Assembly (NCBI GenBank): GCA_027487735.1
Contig: JAIYDA010000003.1
Span: 1-51,773, forward strand
From: Planctomycetaceae bacterium
Lineage (GTDB): Bacteria; Planctomycetota; Phycisphaerae; Phycisphaerales; UBA1924
DNA: 51,773 nt
Direction: 5' to 3'
Part shown: positions 1 to 8,584 of the stretch, in pieces
Numbering within the stretch: the stretch's first letter is position 1
How the letters are laid out: every line of letters begins with the position of its first letter
Program-made: the position numbers and the translations under genes
The notes under the pieces: model-generated
Told to the model about the DNA's origin: nothing
Database searches by the model: none
Seen by the model: only the letters and a program-made list of their open reading frames with translations

Positions 1-6
1 CGCACC

Positions 7-894
7 TTACTCAGGCTTCTTCTCTGCCGCCGGCTGCACGCCATCCGTGCTCGCCGCAGGCTCGCCCGCAGCGGGCGCTTCCGCCGCCGCGTTCGCGCTG
101 TTCTCAATCGCCTTCGCGGTGGCCTCTGCCACGTCGCTTGCCCGCAAAATCATCGAGCTCCCACGGTCAAAGCCGCGGAACGGATTGCCCGAGCCGCCCA
201 TCTCGTCAGCTTCGGGGCTGATGATCGTGGTGAGACCAACCGGCACGCCGGACGCTGCGTACACAGGCACCGCGAGATCGCCCACCATGTACATCGTGTT
301 GTTCGGGATGAGCAACGCGCGCGGCTTCGTGGTCACGGCAGCAACCTTGCCCTCGTTCACAATCGGGGACTGCCCAAAGAACTTGCCCATCTTCCGCACA
401 GAGAAGATCGCGTCACCAGTCGTTGCGGTGGTGCCCTTCGAAAAGTCAATGAACGCATAAGGCTCGGTGGGCTTGATGTCGATGCGCACCCACGCGAGCG
501 CGAGCTCGCTGTCGCGTGCCACAAACTTCGCATCGACGCCCTGCGTGTCATCTCCCACAAGTACCTTCATGTCGCTGGGCGAGCCGCCATCAGGAAAGAA
601 CAAGTTGCTCGTCAGCACCAGACCATCCGCCGAGATCATCGTTCCAGGTACTTCCACTTCCTCGTCCTCGCCATCGCCCTTATTGATGAACTTAATCATC
701 ACCTCAAACTTCGCACGCTCCATCGCGAGCTCAGCGACAGACTTCGCCTCTGCTGCCGCCGGCGCGGTTGCGACGGCCGAGAGCGCCATCGCTGCGGGCG
801 TGTCGGTCGCGCGGGCAAGCGAGCCAGCTGCGCAAACGATGGCGAGCGAAGCGGCAAGACGAAGAGCGAACGGAGCGGCGCACGACGTGTTCAT
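7..894 (-). CDS. Degenerate trypsin-like (HtrA-type) secreted protein
   Basis: A 295-residue protein with an N-terminal signal peptide (hydrophobic stretch about residues 10-28, ending near ARA). Residues 84-100 read GTMISADGLVLTSNLFF, which matches the strand before the catalytic His of HtrA/DegP proteases (usual form G-x-I-x-x-x-G-x-I-L-T-N-x-H-V). The His position here is occupied by Leu/Phe. Residues 127-138 (RDSELALAWVRI) match the DLAVLKI strand. The usual GNSGGP serine loop is replaced by AASGVPVG at 213-220. The fold is therefore inferred to be trypsin-like but catalytically inactive. The C-terminal 30 residues are Ala/Pro/Glu-rich. An AAGGA ribosome-binding site lies a few bases before the ATG. 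A binding or scaffolding role in the periplasm is a guess. Confidence 0.75.
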   Translation of the reverse strand: MNTSCAAPFALRLAASLAIVCAAGSLARATDTPAAMALSAVATAPAAAEAKSVAELAMERAKFEVMIKFINKGDGEDEEVEVPGTMISADGLVLTSNLFFPDGGSPSDMKVLVGDDTQGVDAKFVARDSELALAWVRIDIKPTEPYAFIDFSKGTTATTGDAIFSVRKMGKFFGQSPIVNEGKVAAVTTKPRALLIPNNTMYMVGDLAVPVYAASGVPVGLTTIISPEADEMGGSGNPFRGFDRGSSMILRASDVAEATAKAIENSANAAAEAPAAGEPAASTDGVQPAAEKKPE

Positions 895-1125
895 GAAAAA
901 GTCCTTCGAAGGGGCGGGCCCAGCGCAGCATTTGCTGCGAGAACACAGACATCGGACGGCTTGTCACGATGACGAGCGTTGGTCCGAGGAAACCGCAGCG
1001 TACGCGCGATGTGCACATGCTGGTACGCACAGGTGACGACGATTCTCACGGTACACGTCGCGACCTGCTCTCCGCTCGTCCCGCGCCTCAACGACTCACG
1101 CTGCTCCCCCGGGGGCAAACAGCAG

Positions 1126-2637
1126 TCAGTCCACCGACGTCAGCTCCTTCTCATTCACCCGCTCCACGCGTGCCCCCAGCCCGCGCAGCCGGTCTTCCAG
1201 CCGCTCATAGCCGCGATCCAGGTGATACACCCGGTTCACGATCGTCGTGCCCTCCGCCGCCAACCCCGCGAGCACCAGCCCCGCGCTCGCGCGGAGGTCG
1301 CTCGCCATCACCGGCGCGCCCTTCAGCCGCCGCACGCCGTTGATCACCACCGTCGCCCCGACGCGATTGATCTTCGCCCCCATCCGCAGCAGCTCTGCCA
1401 CATGCAGGAAGCGATCCGGGAAGATCTTCTCGGTAATCACGCTGTTGCCATCCGCAAGGCAGAGCATCGACACCAGCTGCGCCTGCAAATCCGTCGGATA
1501 TCCCGGGTGGGGCTGCGTCGTCACTTCCACAGGTCGCAGCACACGATCGCACGTCACGCGCACCGTCTGCCGCATCGGGTCGTCGCCGTCCGCGCCCAGC
1601 GTGGGGTCGCTGCTCCCGGTAATCATGCTCAGCAGGCTCGCGCGATTGCGTGCCGCAATCGTCGCCAGGGGCGATGCCTCGACGATGCCCGTCGCAGCTG
1701 TCCCAGTGCTCGTTGCAAGGCCCGTCGCACCGCCCGCCCGCTCCCCCGCCCGAATCGGCACGATCCGCACCCCCGCGCTCTCGAGCACATAGTTCATCGC
1801 CAGCAAGCAGTCGCTGGGGTAGTTGTCGAGATACAGCTCGCCGTTCGTCATCGCCGCTGCCATCACCAGCGTGCCCGCCTCGATGCGATCCGGAATCACC
1901 GCGTAGTCCACGCCGCTCAGGCGCTCCACGCCGTCGATGATGAGCCGAGGCGAGCCCGCGTTCGTGATCTTCGCGCCCATCGCGTTCAGCAAGTTCGCGA
2001 GGTCGACAATCTCGGGCTCGCACGCCGCGCACTCGATGATCGTCCGCCCCTTCGCGAGCGCCGCCGCGCACATCACGTTCGCCGTCCCCAGCACCGTGCT
2101 GCCAAAGGGCCCGCCCAAAAACACCGTCGTCCCCACCAGCCCGCCCTTGGGCACGCGGGCGATGATGTCCCCGCTCGTCTGCGTGATCTGCGCTCCCAGC
2201 GCCGCCAGCCCGCGCAGATGCAGGTCCACGGGCCGATCGCCAATCGCGCAGCCACCGGGCATGCTCACCCGCGCCTCGCCCCGCTTTGCCAGCATCGGGC
2301 CCAACGTGCAGATGCTCGCCCGCATCGTCTTCACGATGTCATACGTCGCGTGGCTCGCCTCCGGGTTGGTCACGCGCAGGCGAATGCCGCTCGCGTCCCA
2401 CGGCGCATCCAGCCCGCCCTCCTCCGCCTGCCCCTGCTCGTTCACCCGGCTCACGCCCAAGGTGCCCAGCAGCCGCAGCATGTTGCGAATATCCGCGAGC
2501 GCAGGCACATCGCGCAGCGTCACATCGCCGTCGGTCATGAGCGCCACCGCAAGCATGGGGAGAGCCGCGTTCTTGCTGCCGTTCACGCGCACACGACCCG
2601 AAAGCCGCTCGCCGCCCTCGATGACAAAGCTATCCAT
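1126..2637 (-). CDS. murA: UDP-N-acetylglucosamine 1-carboxyvinyltransferase
   Basis: First committed step of peptidoglycan synthesis: transfers enolpyruvyl from PEP to UDP-GlcNAc in the cytoplasm. The protein begins MDSFVIEGGERLSG and has Lys22 in NGSKNAALPML, as in E. coli. The catalytic Cys is at about residue 130 in PGGCAIGDRPVDLHL, and the C-terminal DLRASAGLVLAG and YHLDRGYERLEDRL blocks are present. It is 503 aa against the usual ~420. The excess is mainly a Gly/Ala/Thr-rich insertion at about residues 295-359, between the two inverted alpha/beta domains. The start at 2637 is preceded by an AAGGA Shine-Dalgarno site; the frame stays open further upstream, but those starts lie outside the conserved fold. 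A TATCAT hexamer on the minus strand at 2720-2725 is a possible -10. Confidence 0.96.
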   Translation of the reverse strand: MDSFVIEGGERLSGRVRVNGSKNAALPMLAVALMTDGDVTLRDVPALADIRNMLRLLGTLGVSRVNEQGQAEEGGLDAPWDASGIRLRVTNPEASHATYDIVKTMRASICTLGPMLAKRGEARVSMPGGCAIGDRPVDLHLRGLAALGAQITQTSGDIIARVPKGGLVGTTVFLGGPFGSTVLGTANVMCAAALAKGRTIIECAACEPEIVDLANLLNAMGAKITNAGSPRLIIDGVERLSGVDYAVIPDRIEAGTLVMAAAMTNGELYLDNYPSDCLLAMNYVLESAGVRIVPIRAGERAGGATGLATSTGTAATGIVEASPLATIAARNRASLLSMITGSSDPTLGADGDDPMRQTVRVTCDRVLRPVEVTTQPHPGYPTDLQAQLVSMLCLADGNSVITEKIFPDRFLHVAELLRMGAKINRVGATVVINGVRRLKGAPVMASDLRASAGLVLAGLAAEGTTIVNRVYHLDRGYERLEDRLRGLGARVERVNEKELTSVD

Positions 2638-2841
2638 GAACCGTCCTTGGCTAAGAGCTGCTGCGCGCGCACCCGAGTCCGTTCCGGGCACTACTTCACC
2701 TGTCGCGCTGCGAGAGCGCATGATACCGCAACCCGCCCGCAACGCGAGCAAAGTTGACATCCCACGCACTTGAAAGAATCGCAAGGCTTTTCGCGAGCCT
2801 GCCCGGGCAGAGATTGGACGCCAAAGCCAACGCCAAACCCT

Positions 2842-3183
2842 CTACCGCGCCCGCTCCATCGCCCCGTCACACGCCGCCTCCGTGCTCGCCGCCACGACTG
2901 CCCCCACCAACTCCCCGCTTTGGTCCCGCCACCGCGCCTCGCACGTGCCAAACACCCGCCACGCCTTCACTTCCAGCGCATATCCGCGCTCCGCCAACGC
3001 CGCGCGCGTCCGCGTCACCACCTCGGGCATCGCCCCGGCTCTGCCCCCAGCATCCTGCTTCCCCAGCGCGCCCGCCAGCGTCTCCAACTGGGCCCGCACC
3101 TCGCCCAGCATCTGCTGCGCCACCACCTCGGGCCCGCGCACCTGCCCAAAGCCACCCTGCATGAACTCAGGTACCTCTGCCAT
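2842..3183 (-). CDS. Small hypothetical protein upstream of murA
   Basis: A 113-residue soluble protein with no signal peptide or membrane segment. Composition suggests a helical first half (about residues 15-60) followed by an alpha/beta stretch containing LEVKAWRVFGTCEARWRD. No family is recognised. A GGAG site 8 nt before the ATG supports the start. It lies 204 bp upstream of murA on the same strand, so co-transcription is possible but not shown. The reading frame looks real because GC is concentrated at third positions, as in neighbouring genes, but a function cannot be given. Confidence 0.55.
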   Translation of the reverse strand: MAEVPEFMQGGFGQVRGPEVVAQQMLGEVRAQLETLAGALGKQDAGGRAGAMPEVVTRTRAALAERGYALEVKAWRVFGTCEARWRDQSGELVGAVVAASTEAACDGAMERAR

Positions 3184-3359
3184 GAGTGTCGCTCCATCGA
3201 TCGGGACAGAACTTCAGACAAAGCACGCCACCCCGCCCGCCCGGCCCACTCACCATCGGCTTTTTCGCAGCATACCGCACACCCGCGCACCCCGCAAGCC
3301 CCTTCGCCCGCAAATCCGCGCGCCGCGCACGCTCGTTCGCCTTCTGCTCGCTCCCCCGT

Positions 3360-4187
3360 TCATGTTCCGCCGCTGGGCAGCAGCGCGAGCGCAAACACGT
3401 CATACAGCGCGTGCACCGCCACCGCGATCCCAAACCCCCGCACCATGTAGAGCGCCCCCAGATACAGCCCGCCCACCGAGTACACCAGCAGCAGCCGCCA
3501 ATCCGCCCCGCCCCCGGGCAAGCTCACGTTGTGATAGAGCATGAACGCAACCGCCGACACCACGACCGCCACCACGCTCGCCGCCCCTTCGCTGGTCTTA
3601 AAGCCCTCCACCAGCACCGCGTGAATGAGCGTGATGAGCAGCAGCCGAAACAGCAGCTCTTCATACAGCCCAGCCCCGATCGCCAGCGTCAGCCGCGCGG
3701 GCCACCCCAGCGCCGCCAGCCCCGCATCCGGAGCTACCCCCGCGGTTTGCATCAGCGGCGCAGTTCCTGCGATCACCCCCAGCACCACCATGGGCATCGC
3801 CCACAAAAAGCTCTCCGCTCCCATCCCCAGCAGCACCTTCCCCTGCACCTTGGCCTTCTGCTTGTCCAGCACGTGCCACGCCAGCAGAATCACCGAAAGC
3901 AGCAGGGGGGGCAAGTGAAAGCTCCAGGGCCCCGCCGCGTTGAAGATCGTGTTGAGCAGCGCCCGCGCCCGAATCACCTCCACGTGCGACGCGCTCGTCA
4001 AAAACAGCAGCGTCCCGATCTCATACGCGATCATCAGCGGCAGCAAGAACACCAGAATCGTCATCGGACGCATCGACAGCGCGGCATACCCCGTCGCCGG
4101 CACGGGCGCCTGCCCCGTCGCCCCGCGCGGCGCGGGTGCCTTCGTCCGCCTCGGCGATTTCACTGGTTGGGCGTACACCCGCGGCAT
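3360..4187 (-). CDS. CPBP-family intramembrane metalloprotease
   Basis: A 275-residue polytopic membrane protein with about seven hydrophobic segments after a basic N-terminus. The CPBP (Abi/Rce1) signature residues are present: EELLFR at about 176-181 (the glutamate pair), His-Asn at about 219-220 in MLYHN, and HALYD at about 259-263. Members are glutamate-dependent intramembrane proteases; their bacterial substrates are mostly unknown. ATG 4187 is chosen because a longer version would run into divergent purD, and because TATCTT lies six bases upstream, matching the leaderless pattern of this window. No Shine-Dalgarno site is visible. Confidence 0.85.
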   Translation of the reverse strand: MPRVYAQPVKSPRRTKAPAPRGATGQAPVPATGYAALSMRPMTILVFLLPLMIAYEIGTLLFLTSASHVEVIRARALLNTIFNAAGPWSFHLPPLLLSVILLAWHVLDKQKAKVQGKVLLGMGAESFLWAMPMVVLGVIAGTAPLMQTAGVAPDAGLAALGWPARLTLAIGAGLYEELLFRLLLITLIHAVLVEGFKTSEGAASVVAVVVSAVAFMLYHNVSLPGGGADWRLLLVYSVGGLYLGALYMVRGFGIAVAVHALYDVFALALLPSGGT

Positions 4188-4193
4188 CTCTAC

Positions 4194-4199
4194 AAGATA
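4194..4199 (-). promoter_or_regulatory. Candidate -10 (TATCTT), leaderless start of CPBP gene
   Basis: TATCTT read on the minus strand, followed by six bases and the ATG at 4187. With a normal -10 to +1 distance, transcription would begin at or next to the A of the start codon. No recognisable -35 was found. Confidence 0.4.
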
Positions 4200-4291
4200 A
4201 GCCCCATGCGCGCCCGCCCCGTGTTTCTTGTCACCTGCCCCGCTGCCCCATGGTTCTTCGCTCGCACGCGCCGCCTTTGCCTTCTTCCTTC

Positions 4292-4297
4292 TATCAT
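4292..4297 (+). promoter_or_regulatory. Candidate -10 (TATCAT), leaderless start of purD
   Basis: TATCAT is followed by GCCCC and the purD ATG at 4303. The five-base gap leaves no room for a leader, and no Shine-Dalgarno site exists. It is back to back with the divergent CPBP promoter. Confidence 0.45.
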
Positions 4298-4302
4298 GCC
4301 CC

Positions 4303-5751
4303 ATGGCTCCCATCGCCGGCTCTTTGAAACTTCCAGATATCGTCAACGTCCTGCTCATAGGCGGTGGTGCGCGTGAGCACGCCCTCGCCTCTGCCATCGC
4401 CACATCACCACGCCTGGGCACCTTCTACGCCAGCGACACCAGCAACCCGGGCATCGCGCAGCACGCCAAACCCGTAGACGTGCCCGTCAGCATCCGCGAG
4501 ATTTACCGCCTCGTGCAGTTCTGCGAGCACAAGGACATTCACTTCATCATCGTGGGCCCCGAGGACCCCCTCGCCGAGGGCTTCGCCGACAAGCTCGCAA
4601 CGCCCACCCGCCTCGTCTTTGGCCCCACGAAAGACGGAGCCCAGCTCGAAGCCGACAAGGCCTGGTGCAAAGCCCTCCTCCGCGGAGCCGCGATCCCCAC
4701 GGGCGACGCCCGCATCTTTGCCGATGCCGAGGGCGCGCGGGGCTACATCGAAACCCGCGAACTGCAAGACCCCGTGATCGACGCCCTCATCACGCAAGCC
4801 TCGGAATATCGCGACCCGCTCGACCGTCGCAAGTGGATCGACGAGCAGCGCCGCACGAAGAAGGACGTGCAGCAGGCCTATGCCGCCCCGCGTTCCAGCC
4901 TCCCCGTCATCAAGGCCTCGGGCCTTGCCAAGGGCAAGGGCGTTGTCGTGCCCAGCACCCTCGCCGAGGCGATGCAAGCCATCGACGACATCATGGTCCG
5001 CCGAACCCTGGGCGACGCTGGCAGCAAGGTCGTGCTCGAAGAGCGCCTCGTCGGTCCGGAGGCGTCGGTCATCGCACTCACCGACGGCCGCTCCATCCTC
5101 ACGCTGCCCGTCGCCCAAGACCACAAACGCCTGGGCGACAACGACACAGGCCCAAACACCGGAGGCATGGGCGCCTACAGCCCCGCCGCGATCGTCACGC
5201 CCGACATGCTCCGCGACATCGAGAGCCAGATGCTGGTGCCCACGCTCGACGCGCTCCGCCGCGAGGGCATTCTCTATCGGGGCGTGCTCTTTGCCGGGCT
5301 CATGCTCACGCCCAGCGGCCCCAAAATGCTGGAGTACAACTGCCGCTTTGGCGACCCCGAGTGCCAGACGCTTCTGCGCCGCATCGAGGGCGACATGCTG
5401 GATTTGTTCATCAAGTGCGCCGAAGGCCGCCTGCACGAGGCCAGTCTCGCGATCTCAGACAACGCTTGCTGCACAATCGTGCTCGCGAGCCAGGGCTACC
5501 CCGAGAAGCCCGTCACGGGCAAAGCCATTACGGGCGTCGAAGCTGCGGAACGCGTCCCAGGCGTCAAGGTCTTCTTCGCCGGCGCGAAGCGCGACACGCA
5601 CGGCACGCTCCTCACCAGCGGCGGGCGCGTGCTCAGTGTGACGGCTGTCGCGCCCACCCTCGCCCAGGCCCGCGATCGTGCGTACACCGCCGCGGCGGCT
5701 ATCTCTTTCGAGGGCAAGGTGATGCGCACGGACATTGGGGCCAAGGCCTAA
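4303..5751 (+). CDS. purD: Phosphoribosylamine-glycine ligase (GAR synthetase)
   Basis: Second step of de novo purine synthesis: ATP-dependent joining of glycine to phosphoribosylamine. Visible family marks are LLIGGGAREHALA near residues 17-29, VGPEDPL, the ATP-grasp block IKASGLAKGKGVVV near 203-216, NTGGMGAYSP and LEYNCRFGDPE. The protein is 482 aa against the usual ~425. An extra segment at about residues 152-200, just before the ATP-grasp lysine block, accounts for most of the difference. The ATG at 4303 is chosen over an upstream in-frame start because conserved sequence begins within 15 residues and a -10-like TATCAT sits five bases before it. Confidence 0.95.
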   Translation: MAPIAGSLKLPDIVNVLLIGGGAREHALASAIATSPRLGTFYASDTSNPGIAQHAKPVDVPVSIREIYRLVQFCEHKDIHFIIVGPEDPLAEGFADKLATPTRLVFGPTKDGAQLEADKAWCKALLRGAAIPTGDARIFADAEGARGYIETRELQDPVIDALITQASEYRDPLDRRKWIDEQRRTKKDVQQAYAAPRSSLPVIKASGLAKGKGVVVPSTLAEAMQAIDDIMVRRTLGDAGSKVVLEERLVGPEASVIALTDGRSILTLPVAQDHKRLGDNDTGPNTGGMGAYSPAAIVTPDMLRDIESQMLVPTLDALRREGILYRGVLFAGLMLTPSGPKMLEYNCRFGDPECQTLLRRIEGDMLDLFIKCAEGRLHEASLAISDNACCTIVLASQGYPEKPVTGKAITGVEAAERVPGVKVFFAGAKRDTHGTLLTSGGRVLSVTAVAPTLAQARDRAYTAAAAISFEGKVMRTDIGAKA

Positions 5752-5809
5752 CCACCGCGACCCATCCCTTGCCCATCATCCACTTTGCCCCGACCACCGA
5801 AGACCCACC

Positions 5810-6400
5810 ATGCAACCCGCCCGCACCCTCACCCTCGTCTTCTACGTTACCGCCGCCAGCTATGCCGCGCTGCTTGTGTTGTTCGGCTTCCGCGCCGCCT
5901 CCCAAGCACCGCAGGATGCAAACACGACCACCGCGATCATGATCCCCAGTGTCTGCGCCGCCCTCGTGCTGCTGCTCGCGCTCGTGGGCGCTTGGGGCGC
6001 GGGCCTCTTCCGCTCTCCGACAGCCGCGAGCGCAAAGCCCGCGCCAAGCTCGCGCGCTTCTGCCATCAGCGGGCACCTGCTCATGGTGTTGCCCTTCCTA
6101 TTCGCCTTGCTGTTCTTCATGCCCTATCGCGCTCGCGCCGCGCAGCTTCCGAACTTTCCGCAGGCAAACAAGGAGTTCCAGGCCGCCGTCGCCGCGGGCC
6201 AGCAGTTTCCCACCCGCACCGAGCGCCGCGCCTTCTTCCGCGAGCGCAACAGCTCCGACCATGACACAACCTACCTCGTGTCGGTGCTTCGCAACCTCAT
6301 GATCGTGTCCTGCATCACCGGCGCGGGGCTCATCGTGCTGGGCCTCCAAGTGCGCAAGCACTCGCGGAGCACGAGCACAGCTCCCCAAGCTCCGCAATGA
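5810..6400 (+). CDS. Small integral membrane protein
   Basis: A 196-residue protein with an N-terminal membrane span (about residues 7-25), a second span (about 44-64), a third (about 86-103), a charged extramembrane region (about 105-160) and a final span (about 165-185). No family is recognised. It starts 58 bp after purD and overlaps the next gene by four bases (ATGA at 6397-6400), so it is probably translated together with the transporter downstream. A role linked to that transporter is plausible but not shown by sequence. Confidence 0.65.
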   Translation: MQPARTLTLVFYVTAASYAALLVLFGFRAASQAPQDANTTTAIMIPSVCAALVLLLALVGAWGAGLFRSPTAASAKPAPSSRASAISGHLLMVLPFLFALLFFMPYRARAAQLPNFPQANKEFQAAVAAGQQFPTRTERRAFFRERNSSDHDTTYLVSVLRNLMIVSCITGAGLIVLGLQVRKHSRSTSTAPQAPQ

Positions 6401-7377
6401 CACACGCTACGCCCCCATCCTTCCTCGCGGGCCTCTCGCTCATCCTCATCACCCTCGCCTGCTGGACGAGCATCCCCCCCATCCTCAGCTATTTCGCCCC
6501 GCTCATCGACGGCTGGACCGCCAACGGCTGGCGATACGCCCTCAGCGCGCTGCTCTGGCTGCCGCCTCTGATCTACCACGCCGCCAAACGCACCACGCCG
6601 CCACGACTCTATCGCCTCGCTCTCTTGCCCAGCCTCTTCAACGCGGGCGCGCAAATCTGCTTTGGCCTCGCGCCATACTTCATCAGCCCCTCGCTCATGA
6701 CCTTCGCCCTGCGCTTGCAGGTCGTGTTCCTCATGCTCGGCGCGGCAGCGATGTTCCCGGCAGAGCGCCGCACCATCCGCAGCCCGCTGTTTCTGAGTGG
6801 GCTTGCCATGCTCCTCAGTGGCACGCTCGCGACCCTCGCCCTCCGCGAAGGGGGCCTGGGCGACACCGCAACCACCACGGGCGTCATCCTCGCGGTCTCC
6901 AGCGGCATGCTCTACGCCGCCTACGCCCTTAGCGTCCGCAAGCTGATGCACAACACCCCGCCCCTGCTCGCCTTTGCCGCGGTGAGCCAATACACGGGCG
7001 TTGCACTCCTTGCGTGCATGCTGCTGTGGGGCCGGGGCACGCCCAACTTCACGCTCCTGAACTGGCAGTGGGGGGGCAGTGAGGTGCTCACGGTGCTCTC
7101 CGCGAAGCAGCAGCTCCTGCTGCTTGCGAGCGCGATCATCGGCATCGGCATAGGCCACACGCTGTACTACAGCAGCATCCAACGCCTGGGCCTCGCGCTC
7201 AGTTCGGGCATCGTGCAGCTCCAGCCCGTCACCGTCAGCCTCGTGGCGTGGGCGTTCTTTGATCAGGTGCTGCGCACCTCGCAGTGGCTCACGGGCGCGG
7301 GGGCAATCACCGGGGCGGTGCTGATGCTGGTGGCGCAGCATCGGGCGCAGCGGCGGGCAAGTGAACGCTCCGTGTAG
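6397..7377 (+). CDS. DMT-superfamily (EamA-type) exporter
   Basis: A 326-residue protein with ten hydrophobic segments arranged as two five-helix halves, typical of EamA/DMT drug-metabolite transporters. The last helix pair contains SSGIVQLQPVTVSLVAW and the usual final helix followed by a basic tail. Such proteins export small metabolites from the cytoplasm; the substrate cannot be read from sequence. Translation is coupled to the preceding membrane protein by an ATGA overlap. Confidence 0.85.
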   Translation: MTHATPPSFLAGLSLILITLACWTSIPPILSYFAPLIDGWTANGWRYALSALLWLPPLIYHAAKRTTPPRLYRLALLPSLFNAGAQICFGLAPYFISPSLMTFALRLQVVFLMLGAAAMFPAERRTIRSPLFLSGLAMLLSGTLATLALREGGLGDTATTTGVILAVSSGMLYAAYALSVRKLMHNTPPLLAFAAVSQYTGVALLACMLLWGRGTPNFTLLNWQWGGSEVLTVLSAKQQLLLLASAIIGIGIGHTLYYSSIQRLGLALSSGIVQLQPVTVSLVAWAFFDQVLRTSQWLTGAGAITGAVLMLVAQHRAQRRASERSV

Positions 7378-7457
7378 GCTCCGCCGACTTGCGTGCTTTC
7401 GCCGTGAGTGTTGGTACTACTCGAGCTTCCGTCGGGCGAACGCTTGCCACTTCGCGT

Positions 7458-8540
7458 TCAGCAATCCGCGCCCGCCAGCACCGACAAGAACTTCAACAGG
7501 TCGCTGTCATCCGGAAACAGGCAGTCGTTGTTGAAGTCGATGTCGTTGCACGTGCCGGTGCTGCACGCTCCGCCCGCCAGCACGCTCAAAAAGTCCACAA
7601 GGTCGGTGTCGTCGGGGAAGAGCCCATCACCATTGAAATCGATGGCGTCGCACACAGGCGTCGTGACCGCAAACCCGCGGATAGAGAGCACGCGATTGCC
7701 GCCGCCAAAGGTGCTAAACAAGAAGTTCCCCGTCGTCGGATCGACAAACGCCCCTTCCGCGCCGCTGATGCCCGTCGCAAACACCCGCCGCGTGCTGGGG
7801 ATCGGGTCGTAGTTTGCGTCCACGTCATACGCGGTGATCTGGGCCGAGCCATACTCGCTGATGAGCACCGCCGGGTTCGGGAACAAGAAGCTCCCGGGCG
7901 GCACATACGCGATCCCCTCCGGACCGCCCACCAGCTGCGCTCGCTGCTGCACGTTCACGATGTCGTACGTGCCATCCTGCGCCAGCACCACCTGCGCGCT
8001 ATACCACGTGCTCGCGTTGTAGCTCGCGATCTTCAGGTCGCCATTGGGCGCGAACGCGAGGGTGCCGGTGCTGCTCGCCACGCCCAATGGATTGAGGTTG
8101 ATGCTGCGATTGACCACCGTACTGCCGGGCAAAGATTGGTGGATCGTGTTCGTGGAGTAGCCCGTGCTAAACAGCACGCCTCCGGGCCCGAACGCCAGCC
8201 CACCGTCGATGTTTGGTGCTGGGATCGACGAGGTCGGGTTGCCCAAAAACTGCGCGACATCGCCGCAGTCGTTGCGATCGATGGCGATGCGATACACGCG
8301 AGCACCGGCGGAGTTGGCACCGCCGCCAATCAGCAGCACGTTGGGATCGTTCACGTCCAGCGTCAGCCCGCCGTAGGGCGCGGGGACACCGGGCACACTG
8401 CCGAGGTTAAAGAGCGTGTAGTTGCTTGAAAATGGCGCGACGACCTGCTGTGCGTGCACCACGCCTGTGGATGCGCCCGCATATGCCACCACCGCTGCTA
8501 CGCCGCAATAACGCGCAATGTTCGTCAGGCTTCGATTCAT
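7458..8540 (-). CDS. Secreted beta-propeller-like protein with tandem Ca-loop tail
   Basis: A 360-residue secreted protein: signal peptide at residues 1-30 ending VHAQ, then about 260 residues rich in short beta strands and repeating Gly/Asp turns (NIDGGLAFGPGGVLF, GTLAFAPNGDLKIA, GAFVDPTTGNFLFSTF) that suggest an NHL/SMP-30-like propeller. The C-terminus carries two copies of a dockerin-like motif, DFNGDGLFPDDTDLVDFL and DFNNDCLFPDDSDLLKFL, each followed by SVLAG. The acidic loops resemble calcium-binding EF-hand loops. From general knowledge this tail is widespread in secreted Phycisphaerales proteins and may be a surface-attachment or sorting signal. A GAGGAGCG ribosome-binding site supports the ATG at 8540. 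Confidence 0.8.
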   Translation of the reverse strand: MNRSLTNIARYCGVAAVVAYAGASTGVVHAQQVVAPFSSNYTLFNLGSVPGVPAPYGGLTLDVNDPNVLLIGGGANSAGARVYRIAIDRNDCGDVAQFLGNPTSSIPAPNIDGGLAFGPGGVLFSTGYSTNTIHQSLPGSTVVNRSINLNPLGVASSTGTLAFAPNGDLKIASYNASTWYSAQVVLAQDGTYDIVNVQQRAQLVGGPEGIAYVPPGSFLFPNPAVLISEYGSAQITAYDVDANYDPIPSTRRVFATGISGAEGAFVDPTTGNFLFSTFGGGNRVLSIRGFAVTTPVCDAIDFNGDGLFPDDTDLVDFLSVLAGGACSTGTCNDIDFNNDCLFPDDSDLLKFLSVLAGADC

Positions 8541-8584
8541 CGTTCCGCTCCTCGTGCATGCTCCGCGACCCACACCTGTCAATT

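Noticed and set aside
979-2757. A very long open frame on the plus strand opposite murA, rich in Arg, His and Pro.
   Set aside because: It is a shadow of murA: high GC makes antisense frames open, and the composition is not protein-like. The murA frame has clear family motifs.
3360-4421. A longer N-terminus for the CPBP protease, starting at 4313 or 4421.
   Set aside because: It would overlap the divergent purD start, and the extra residues are charged and low-complexity, outside the conserved fold.
4405-5436. A 343-codon minus-strand frame opposite purD.
   Set aside because: Antisense shadow; no motif, no ribosome-binding site, and purD is unambiguous.
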